DNA from: Pyrrhosoma nymphula
Taxonomy: Eukaryota; Arthropoda; Insecta; Odonata; Coenagrionidae
Assembly (NCBI GenBank): GCA_963573305.1
Contig: OY754330.1
Span: 8,060,001-8,124,000, forward strand
Length of the DNA stretch: 64,000 bases
Direction: 5' to 3'
Shown here: positions 29,101 through 41,100 of the stretch, in pieces
Numbering within the stretch: the stretch's first letter is position 1
Layout: each line of letters begins with the position of its first letter
The notes under the pieces: generated by a model
What the model was told of the DNA's origin: nothing
The model's input: the letters and a program-made list of their open reading frames with translations, nothing else
The model's database searches: none
Translations under genes and position numbers: made by a program

Positions 29101-32100
29101 ACTTCCGTAAATTTCAAATTACGTAAATTTCGACTTACGCCACTAGTGTCAGAACGCATCTATTACGTAACTCAGGGACTGCCTGTACATAATGACGTTT
29201 CATCGTAGCACACCCCAGAGTGGCATATTCTATAGCCTTGAGAAAAAACACTCACGAACTACAAGGAAAGTATTAAAACCAGCCTAGTAGTTATTTTGGA
29301 CATCTAGTTGTTACTATGGTAGAGCATTGATTATTCGACGTTCAATCATCCGATTGTCGGATTATCCGACGATCCGTCCACCAGCAACTAGCAACCCCTC
29401 CCCTTCTCTTCTTCCTTTCCTCCCCCTCACCCACTTACTACCTGCTGCCTCTATTATAGTCTACAAAATTGCTACAATTCAGCGGCGCAAATGGTTTTTC
29501 TGCAGCAGGTTATTCAGTTACACAGGTGACGGTGTTACATAATGAGTCTTCTGAATCAGTGATAATTGGGTGGGTGGCACCAACATTGGTGCGACCCAGG
29601 TGCACGACCTTATATTGCTTCTGTGTCCATGTTATATATGCCAAGTTTCCTACAGGAAAATTTTTAATTCAAAATGTCCATCCTTCAGAATGGAGGAAGG
29701 AATCACTACAGCACGCAATTTTATAAAAAATGTGACTGTGAATCATTTTTGGATTCCACAAATGGACTTTAAAAGCAAAATACAATAAATTAATCGTTTT
29801 TTGCTTGTGATTATAATCACTTTATTGCAAGAGGTAGTGGTAGGTGTAAAAAATTTGGTGAAATATCAATTTGTAACCGTGCAACAACAGGCGAAGACAG
29901 GAGATAAGTGGCATCATATGCATGGGAATAGGGGTGGTTGGTGACCTTGACCTGTTTGTCGAGAGTGGGCCGAGTCAGAACCGATTAACAGGTTCGTGAT
30001 GGCATGCACCACCGGTGGGTCATGGCCCTCTCTCCTCACAGGTGTCGTGACCCTCGAGTGGTACACGCTGCCACAGCTTGAAATGCCGAGCCCAGGCACA
30101 CAGGCCCCTTGATAAGGATCTATTCTTCATGTATACGCTCAGAGAGGAAGAAAAAATTTGAGTTCAGGGTTTTTATGGAAATAAAATAATATTCCTGTTC
30201 ATGGAAATATAATAATATTCCAATTCACTATGTTGAGAGTTAATGGCATATAACAAGGCTCTAAAAAACAATGGCAATAAGTTTCCTTACTGTAAAAAAT
30301 TACCTTACTAATCGCTAAAGACAATCCTAGAATTAGTCATTTGGGAACTCTTCCACGGTCTATTAGACTTTGCAGTACAATAATTCACATAGTTTCCTCT
30401 TGAAAATAGCAAGAGAATTAAAGGATTTTATGGAACCAGGCAGCATTTTAAATCTCAGAGGCAGAATGGTGAGGACCTCTCTTTGAGGACATTAGGTTGT
30501 GTCTATTTACATGAATATTCTCTTTTTCACATGTCATGTGGTTATGAAAACTGATGTTTGTGGGGAAAAGAGAAGGAAGTATTTTTTTACAAACATTGCA
30601 TATTGTAGTATATAGGTATGCACAAGGTAGTGGAGGGATTCTGAGTGATCTAAATATTGGCTGGCCTGGAGCTGTAGTACTTACTTGAGCAATGGTTTCA
30701 ATTGATTTTTTTCAAGGGAGTTTGGGAGGCAGCTCTTGATTTTCTCCAGAAAACAGTACCACACGGAAGATGGGAGTCATCATTAGAGAAGTAAACTACT
30801 CTCAGGGTATCCTGTGAAGTAATTTGAGCCAACTTTTTTAATCATATAAATCCAGGAGGACAGTTTACCGACCAAGCAAGTAATATGTGTTGACCAGTCG
30901 AGGTCATCCCTTAGGTGAATGATACTGAAGAATTTTATCGATGATGAGCATTGAAATAGATTGGTTCTGAATTTTTAATAATGGGCTGCACTTTGGTGTA
31001 GATAGTTTTCAATGAAACTGCATGAAACAAGTGTTGCTATTATTTGGTGCTAGACTGTTCTCTATGCACCTCTGGGACATGCTGTTGACCACGCTTTCTG
31101 TGTTCAGAAAAAGTGTCTGTATACATAGTATCCTCAGAATTGAGGTTGGAAGTGTCATCTGCATGAAGGACTGATTTAGAGCTTTGCACTGATAAAGGTT
31201 AAACAAACTTAAGCTAGAGTTTTGAATTTACACTTATTGTATATTTATTGATGAGAAACTTTTTATATATGTCATTTAAAATAGCATATATTTTCAAATA
31301 TTTTATTGACAGAGTTGGACAAAAATGTCATTTGGATAGAAACAAAGCTTCATAGATGTTTTTTGATGAGCTGAAACACAAATCAAACAATTTTAAAATC
31401 TCAATCACAGCATTCATGTATGTTTGTTTTGTCCAGAGGATGAGTGCTTGTTGATACTTTCAGGTGAATGAAGAAGTGGAGGTGGGGATTGTGTCGTCTG
31501 TTGGTCTTCCTCCGCTCACGTACGTTGTCATGGGACGAGGGGAAGTTTTACTCACGAGGACCATTTCTCAAAATCTTCTCCCAACTGACAAAAGTGTCAC
31601 AATAAAGTTCCTTGCAACATTGGCAATGGCACCGGTCGCTCGTGTCATTGCATTCTTTGTTGCTCCTGGCTCTCAAGAAATTGTGGCTGCTGGATTGAAC
31701 ATCAAGTTTACCACCACTCTCCAAAACTTTGTAAGTGCTAAAATTGACTAATTACCTTAATAGAGATTGACTGTCTTTCTTGGAAATTCAATCTCAGCCC
31801 AAGTGTGAATAAATTATTTTAATCCTTAATTTCTTTAATAAATATTTTATTTGTCCGGCGATTTGTTGTTACAAATATAGGACACGTCAAGGTAATACAC
31901 TACATAATACACTAATAATACACATTATACAATATAGTTGCAATAAGTTAAAAATGAATAAATTCATCAAAAGAGTAAAATAAATTACTCAATAGGAATT
32001 CTCGGAGCTTAAATTTGAAGAGGACCATAGTTTTGCACTTTTAATTTCGCGAGGAAGCTTATTGTAAAGCAAAAGGCCCATTAGCCAGGGGGCGTAACCA

Positions 32101-35100
32101 GAGTTTTTAGTCCTTACATGTGTTTGATGGAGGTCTGTAGAGCTCCTTGTATAATAACAATGATAGCTATTGTTATTGGCATAATTTGTAAGATTTTTGT
32201 TGTACAAACAATTGCAGAAAACATGTACACACAGGGAAGGGGTAAAATACAGAATTTTTGAAAGAGACATGGGGCATAAAGAGATACTTTACCTATCAGT
32301 CGCATAATCCTCTTTTGAATTTTGAATATTATTTTAGAATTGGGCGTAGGGCCCCAGAAGAGGATACTGTACATGACCTGGGAATAGAACTCGCCATAGT
32401 AATACCTAATGTTCCTTTATAAAAATTGGTTCACATTGATTGAAATGAGTACTCTATCTGATGTTAATTTTTGTTTGTGAATAATTCCATTGCACAGGTA
32501 TACCCCACTTAACATGAGAGCTACGTTCCAAAAAACTGGATGTAGAATTTATGAAAACTAATTCTAATTCATCTAAAGGCAATATACATATTAAAGCCAG
32601 AAGAAGGAGAGTAGTTGATTCGTGATATGTACAAGATATAATGGATAGAACCATGTCAACCATTGCTTAACCCTTCAAGCCTGGAGGGGATTCAAATAGT
32701 GTTTTTAAAGTTTTGATGCTCTTCATAAAGCAATATGCCCCTGCCTGCAAAAGGCGGTATGCTATCCGTGCCGTTAGGGATAAGTCAGCCAGGTTAAGGA
32801 TAGGCTACCCCTAAAAAGGATAGATCTTGAAGAAATCAAGGAAAGATGAGAGATATTTGTTCACATAACCTGCGATAGAGTATAGATAGGGGAGAATCTA
32901 TCCCTGAATCCCCTTCTTTGATTGGCTCTGGCAAACCAATGAGGGCTCGGGCATCAGAAGGAAGGATTGCAGCTTAACAATTCAGGCAGCATATTCAAAA
33001 ATGTTCAATGGCTAGGTGTCATGGCTTCCATGATGCACTTAAGTGGTTTCAAAATGGTCTGGAAAAAATAAAAAAAGCTATAAATTCACTACCTTCCATC
33101 GCTCTAATCTAAAAAAAAAGTGTGTACAGATCTGTTAGAAAAAATCGTGCCGAAAATTTTTAAGTCCCGAGTTAATGACGATGTGACAACGTGGCCGAAC
33201 CACGCCCCCCTGAGCGGGAGAGCAATGACCTCTCCAAGTGGAATGAGATCCCTTCCTCCGCGTAGCTGGGTGAGTTAAACCACCCACTGAAGTAAAATTT
33301 TGACCTGCGAAAAGGATTATTTCTGAGGGGAGGGGTAGGGTTTCTTTTCTTGTGATGTGTGAGTAAGAAGAAAAGGGAGACCTACGAAGTTCAGATACGC
33401 CAAGATCCCTCAACCGTGACAGATGCAAGCAGCCACGGAAAACAAAAGCCTATTTTAGGACTCAATCCCTGGAGTTCCTTTCATTTTTTATGAGTATTTT
33501 AATTTACACGCGTATTCATTAACGTAAATTTTTTTCAAATGTTAGATGCATTTTCATTATCTGGAAGTCCTTGTGATAACACAATCTATATTATATTTGA
33601 AATGGTGTAATATATTCTGGATCGAAACTGGACCACTCAATTTCGCTCTGAAAGAACCAATAATGTCAGGCTCAAATTTGAGCGTGCAACTGTCCTTGCA
33701 AAGCATTCTGGGAAAACATTTTCTATGGGCGATATATTTCTGCGCAAACAATTGTTTAATTTTAAAGTAATGAGCTTTGAATTTCACATTCTTTTTGAAA
33801 ATAATTTCGTGATGATTCGAGGCTCAGAAAGAAGGATGTTCAGATTGAAAAATGCACCTTTTGCAGTCATCTCATCCTTCTTGTGAATTCGGTCGTTTTA
33901 TTATCCAATACAGAACTTCAAATACGTGTATATTATGTGTTCACTAATGACATTATACCGTATATGAATGACTTGAGCTGGCTGATCTTAGATTAGTGGT
34001 GTATCAGGTTCAAGTGGTCACCCTCTTGCTTCACCGCCATTACTGCGTTTTCCATTCGCCATAGGTCAGATTTTTCTCATGCAAGATCTACAGAAAAAAC
34101 ATTCGCAATAGCACTTTCTACAATGCGTTTTGTGGCTTTTTTCCTAACTTAATTACCTAAGCAGCAAATATTTTATGGCGAAGTAAAGAAAATTGAACCA
34201 ATGTCCTGTAAAAAGTGCAGAATTAATTATGACGTTTTGAAAGTAATAGGAATTTTGATACCGTAAAGGACTCCCAGACAAAGAAAATCTAAATGCTATA
34301 TATTTAGGATCAACATATTGTAAGCCTATAACACTAATTAATACGAGTTGGAAACTAATAAAAAACGAAACGAGCAAGGGGGATGTAAACCAAAGAAGTG
34401 GGCATCGAGTTTCCACGCTTTCTAGCAGCTGTGAACGAGAGATGATCTATTCCCATGCTTCCACACATCCCCATGATGTGCAGAAACAGCTCGACGGACC
34501 ACACCTCTGCTTCTTCACACCCAGTCGAATAAGAAGCCACTGCCCCCTTCCATTGTCACTTTTTGGCAGTTTAGGGCCTTTCCTCGAGTGAGGGTGATGT
34601 AAGGGGCTTCATTTGGTTTGGAGTGTTTATTGCTCTCTCAGGAAAGATTGGAAGGACCAAAAGGTGCCTCTATGCAATGATCCTCACTAATAGAGTTAAC
34701 TCACTAACTGAGTAGATTTAAAGAGGCATTTGAGAGACTAGAAAAGTGAAGTTATTGGCATCAGGTTACTTATATGGCAACAAAGAAATGTATTCTAACT
34801 TCCACCGCGAAACAATAATTGAGAACTGGCTGAAGTTTATGATTGAGTGGATCAAAAGTGTTTTTCTAAGTATTCCAATATTGGAATGAAATAGCATCGA
34901 GCTATTTGAAGTGATTTGAAGTGAATCCGAAGATATTTGAAGTGAATATGGCCTCCCTTGCCTATCGAGAAAAAAAATGGAAAATAAAAAAAGTGCAGAC
35001 ATATAGTTCCAAGCATAGCGAAAGAACTTGATATGACATTGGGTACTCTAGACTACTACTACTAGCTCACTACTTTAAAATGAAAACATTAATTAGTAAT

Positions 35101-38100
35101 AGTTTGCGCATAAATACATCCCCCCTGAAATTTTCTTCCCCTGCTTACTTAGCGATGATAGGCATGCGCTAAAATTTGAGGCTGACATTATGGGTTACAA
35201 CAGAGTAGACATGATTACGCAATGAGACAGAACAACCAACAACTTTACAGCACTGGGCCTGTCACCATGAGTGGTAGGATATATTATAAATTACCTAAAT
35301 CGCTCGAAGATGAAACTATACCTGGCAAGTTTAAAACTAAATTAAAACAGAAAATTTTGGATAATTGTTTCTATTCCATTGATGAATACTTTTAAAGATG
35401 GTTCCCTAACGCTGTAACTTTGTAATCTAATATTTGCTGGATGTGATTTTTTGTTTTCTATGTAATCTTTTTGACGGGTCCTATATATGTATGTACATAT
35501 CCTCTGAGGCCAATAAATGTATTTATTTATTTATTGGTTTATCTTGTTCAAGCGAATGTCATGTTGAGTGAATTCATGTTAAGTGAGGTATACCTGCAAG
35601 ATATTGGCATATTCATTTATTATGGCTGCTTGCACCCCATTGAATGCAGTGATTAGGGTTTATATGTACATGTAGTCTTCTTGTCTTCGACCGTTTCCTT
35701 AATAATTCATTCAGGATCGTGAGTATCGGTCCGTATAAAGAAAAACAACTCTTCTCAGCCAACATTTCGGAATATACTGTATTCCATCCTCGGGGGTTAG
35801 AATTTACGATTGGATATTAAATAAAATAATGACGATAGCAACTTTGTTTTTAATTCATGAGCAGATGGATTAAATACCCAATCGTAAATTCTAAGCCCTG
35901 AGGATGGAATACAGTATATTCTGAAACGTTGGCTGAGAAGAGTTGTTTTTCTTTATACGGACCGATACTCGCGATCCTGAATGAATTATGTATATGTACA
36001 TGGTAATTTTTTGCACTAATGGCATATTCTTTTTTTCAAAGGTGACTATTAATATGAGCCCACAAGTTGAGTCGCGGCCAGGGGCTGAAGTGACTATGAC
36101 CTTTTTTGCCAAGCCCCACTCACACATGGCAATAATGGGAGTAGATGAAGAAGTTAACAACCTTGGAAGTGACTATAACCTCTCATCTGTACGTACTCCC
36201 ACTCCATCACACAAGTTGAATAAAGACCCCTTTAATTTTTTAAAGCCATGACTTGAAGTTAATGGCAGCGGCAGTGAATACATTTTCCATTTACAGTGGT
36301 AATGATGCCTGAGAAAATTTGAACATTGTTTCTTTCATTTCAATGTTTTTATCTTTTGTTATTTCTCTTAAAAAATAATTAGCTTTGATATTTTTAAAAA
36401 AATTATTCAGATACTCTGTTCTTTGATGATTTTTTCTCAAATCAAATCCTTTTTTAAGGACAACTTACTTATTTGTCCATTAGTGTTTTTACACCAATAG
36501 CATCATCATTCCATGCATATCTGTTATTTCTTACGTATCTGGTATAGCATTAGGAATGTTGATCTTTAACAGAATCTGCCCTCGCCCTTTTACACCTACT
36601 TTTTCCTTTGGCCTCTATTGTACAGTCCTGTTCATTAAAAACTTACCACCCCGGAGCCGAAAAATTTCCAAGTCCCGACTTGACGCCGATGTGACAACAC
36701 AGCCGAACCACGCCCCCCTGAGCAGGGGTGCAATAACCTCTCCAAGCAGAACGAGAACCCTTCCTTCCCGCAGTTGGGCGAATAGAAAGGCCGACAGAAG
36801 GAAAATTTTGACCTGCGAAAAGGATTATTTCCAAGGGGAGGGGTAGGGTTTCTTTTCTTGTGATGTGTGAGTAAGAAGAAAAGGGAGATCTGCTAAGTTC
36901 TGATGTGCCAATATTGCTCACACACAACAGATGCAAGCTGCCATGGAAAACAAAAGTCTATCTTAGGTCTTAAGGGTTTTAAACCCCGGAGTTCCTTTCG
37001 TTTCTTATGAGCATTTTAATAAATACACGTATTCATTAACGTAAAGTTTTATGAAATGTCTTACGCATTTTCATTGTCTGGATGTCCTTGTAATATCGTA
37101 ATCCATATTAAACTTGAAATTTAAGATTTTTACGAAATTTACGATTTCTAAGCCATTTGGTTTGTTTTGGACTTGGGCACAATTTGTTTAATTTGATAAT
37201 CACACACCTAGTTAATCTTTCTGAAACTAAGTAAGTTATAAAAGTAAACCATGAAAAGCATTTTAGGAAGTGCTTTTACACATATTTATTTGATCTCATA
37301 AGATGCGTAGATAAACCTGGAGTAGTTGGAATTACAACACACAATGAGCTACAAGAATGTGCGATATTCATTACGAAAAAGGGAATAGCCTGGATGGGAT
37401 TTGAAACTGGATCACTCTATTACGCTCTGTAGTAACCGATAATGTCAGGCTCGAATTTTAGCGCACAACTGTCTTCGCAAAGTATTCTAGGAAAACATAT
37501 TATAGGGGCGATATATTTATGTGCAGATGACTGTTTCATTTTAAAATGATAAGCTTTGAATTTCACGATCTTTTATAAAATATTTTGTGATAATTCGAGG
37601 CTCAAGAGAGGGACGTGCGGATTGAAAAATGCATCTCTCGTACTCATCCCATGCTTTTGGTGAATTCGGTCGTTTTGCTATCAATGCAGAACTTCAAATA
37701 CGAGTGTATATAATGCGTTCACTAATGGCATCATATCGTATATGTATGACTAGACTGACATCTTAGATCAATGACCATATCAGGTTCAAGTTAGCCCCCC
37801 TCTTGCTTCACCGCCATCACTGCGTTTTTCATTTGTCTTCCATTTTCACCCTCTCATAAAGCAAACAGTAGCCTGGAACCTACCCTTCCCCTCACAAAAT
37901 ATCCTTTTCGCAGGTCAAAATTTTCCTTCAGTCGCTCTTTCTACTCGCCCAACTGTGGGGATGAAGGGTTCTCGTTCCGCTTGGAGAGGTTATTGCTCCC
38001 CTGCTCAGGGGGGCGTGGTTCGGCCACGTTGTCACATCGGCGTCAAGTCGGGACTTAGAAATTTTTCGGCTCCGAGGTGGTAAGTTTTTTATGAACAGGG

Positions 38101-41100
38101 CTCCGAGGTGGTAATTTTTTAATGAACAGGACTGTACTTTTAAATGGAGCAATGATCAATAAGTGTGGTGAAAAGCCATAGACCGAAAACTGTGTAAATT
38201 TGGGACATGATTTCATGTGAAAATGAGTACATGAATGAGCCAAGAATTCCTCAGTTTTTGGACAGATGAAGAAATATGGAAGCTGGAGAAAAAAGACTTG
38301 TCATGAGAGGAGCATTGAAACGTTCCTCTCATGCGGTCAACCTGCTCACATTTGCTTTGGCATTTAAACGTCTAGCGTGCCCGGAAAGTCCCTTTAAATG
38401 TTTTCGCTGCATGCCGTCAGTGCCCAAAACATCCCGGCTGTGGGCATGCGTCCATTTAAATCTTCACTTAGTTAAAATTCATCACCTTTGCTTTACTTCC
38501 ATATTACATATTGAGAATGAAGTGGGCCCTATTAAAAGCCTCTCGGCTACTACCAAACCTAAACTTCATCGATCTTCACTGCAGCTTGTTGGGAGGGAGT
38601 ACGCCTCCCAGCCTAAGTTCATGCACAATGGTAGTTTTTACCCTAAGGGTAAATATGCTTGGCAGCGTGAAAGGGGTAAATGTAGATAAAATGTGGAGAA
38701 CATGGCATAGTTGGCTTCTTAATGTAAACAGAACTAGTGTGATTTCTTCCATTAAAGACTCAGTATCATCATCACCCAATGATAGATTGCTCTGTCTGTT
38801 AGCTCTCAATTCTTCAAAGAAAAACTTTCTTTTATCTTGGTTGTTTCCTTAAAATTTTTAGTTATACATACATAGATATAGATACTAATGTCATCTAAAG
38901 ATTTTTCTTTTATTCATAATTTCCCAAATTCCATCAATCTTCTTCAGTTGCTTAATTTCACTTCAGTAGATTTGTGTTGTCCTTTCCAATTCACAAGTAG
39001 TTCATATACCTTTAATTATATTATTTAAATATAACACAATCTAAAATCAGTTCAAACATTACATTTTTCTTTCCAGGATTTGATTTTGAGTGATGTGGAA
39101 TCTTATTCTGGAGGATCAAGTGAAGCTATGCATTCATACTCAAGCGTGGAGAATAGCCTCTTCTATTCTTCATCTCCTCCTGAAAAAGACAGGGATATAT
39201 TTGATGTAAGTACAATTGATTCGATAATAACTGTAAATACAATTTAGGTAAATTTTCTTGATATTAATGTAAATTTTGTCTTGCAGAAATATGCAGCTAT
39301 AATCCTGAGCAATGGACAGTGGTACAGACCACCAACCATCGGTGAGTAATATCATAGAGTAATCATATTATGTATTATATTACTCTGTGGTAATATATGG
39401 CAAACCATGTCCCGGCGACTATAGGCGTATGATTCTGTACCCCTCATCTTTTATTATATACATTACACAGCATACATGCATTGTATATTTAGCAAATATT
39501 TATACTGAGAATCAACCAAAGCCATCAAAAAGATGCTATGAGCATGCTTGTAATTGTAATACGTTGATCCATCAGTTCTTGCAGCTTGAAAATTAATGTT
39601 TTCCATTAAGGGCTCCAATGCAATGGGGAAAATTTCAGTCTTTAGCTATGCCTTCCCATTCTGTGGCAGTGTTTGGTACCTTATACAAATTCATGAGCAA
39701 TAAAAAAAGCTGCTTTCGCTAAATACTTCAAAGTGCCTGCAAAAACTAAATTATATCTTGGAGTTGGATCTACCCAGTCAAGAACAAGATTTATTTGTTT
39801 GTACTTGCTGAAGATTTTTGAGGATATAAATAGCAAATGGCTGCATAAGTTAGATTAGTATATTAAAGATAGGCATTAGTCACTTATTCACCTTCTAGAA
39901 TTCGTCCTTAAGGGCTTCATAAATTGCTGTGCACACTTCAGGAATGAACAAAGAAATGGTGTTGTGAGCAATCCTGGTTGTGTATTGGAGGCTCGTAAAG
40001 GTCTATGACGGTGGTAGCGGCGGTGGAGTAAGCTATCTCTACGAGTGTGACGGCTCGCCGGTTGCCAAAAATCTCAGCATCACTGTGAGTTTGTGCTTGG
40101 CCATTATGCACTACCAACACACTACCGTTTTGAGATCCTTGGATATATTAACTCAATTAAATGTGTTTCACTCATTTTTAGGTAGTTTTTAAAAAATTCC
40201 AGGTCTTCCGTCCTTAACTCGTTGTGCAGCAATCTCATCACTCATTCATTTTGCCTCCTGTGAATCCACTGTTTCGTCCTCACCACGCACCGATTTCTTT
40301 GTCTCTGAAGTTGAATATGAGCGCCTGAAACAGCCACAGATACTCGTATCCTGGAACTAATATGGGTCTCATCCATAGTATACGCTAAAGAAATGTTTGG
40401 CTACACACAACAGAAAATTTGGGAAAACTCGCATAGCATTGCTATTTATTTCTGCCTTGCCTTTAATCCGGCTCAAATGCTTCAACCTCGACTTTGAAGT
40501 ATTTGGCCGCGTGCAACCTCGTCTTTTAAGTCTTTGGTCACGTGTGAAAGTCCTTTCAATGATTATTGATCAAGTATTCTTGAACTGCTGTCTTGAATCA
40601 TCTTTGATGTGGTTTGACATTCAATATTTCATGTTCAACATTTCTTGTTCAAGTAAAATTGAGTGGTGTGAAACGGGTTTAACAGGGTAACCATCAGAAT
40701 AATGTCCTTGACATGAAATAAAGTGGTGGAAATTCCAAGAATGCAGAATGCATATTAATTTGAGCACATTTTCTGCTGCCTTGTATGCTTTATTTTCAGT
40801 TTCAGTGCTTTTGTATTCCACAGAATATTTCAAATTCCTAAATTACCCTAAATTTTCCACCTCTCTCTCTCTCTCTCCAGTGTGGTGCGCAATTGCGCTT
40901 ATCCTTTTTCACTCATTACAGCCAATCCGAGAGACCAGCCCTTGTTTGTCGCTGGCGTTGGGAGTGGTGACCTCGTGAACCCAAATGTCCCCACTTTTGG
41001 GGCCACTCGACCTCCATTGGCAGGTCCGTATGCTTTCTCGCGCATCCCTGCCCCAACGTGGAACTACAGACCAAGGGTGCACCTAGTGTCAGAGCCTGCC

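Larger units (their letters stand above)
24273..29185. mobile_element. Outer TIR transposon of a three-level nest
   Basis: The left end, CATGGGCAGTCCCCAAGTTACG after TA, pairs with the right end, whose reverse complement is CAGGCAGTCCCTGAGTTACG, followed by TA. The type resembles Tigger/pogo ends. Its own body is only 24295-24780 and 28862-29165, without ORF. The remainder is the foldback element at 24782-28861. It starts 18 bp after the donor of exon f. Confidence 0.7.
32495..35596. mobile_element. Tigger-like element, 3.1 kb, enclosing other elements
   Basis: The left end CAGGTATACCCCACTTAACA (32495) matches the reverse complement of the right end (tgttaagtgaggtatacctg, to 35596). No TA flank is intact; the flanks read gca and caa. 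The interior holds the foldback copy at 33122-34065 and the LINE tail at 35205-35537 and has no transposase. Confidence 0.6.

Noticed and set aside
38276..38852. Long open frames suggesting a gene in intron 8
   Set aside because: Frames overlap on both strands without a domain, splice context or codon signal.
40881..40921. Possible 41-bp 5' extension of TEP exon k using the acceptor behind the CT repeat
   Set aside because: It shifts the frame relative to exon j and exon l; the downstream acceptor at 40921 restores both split codons.
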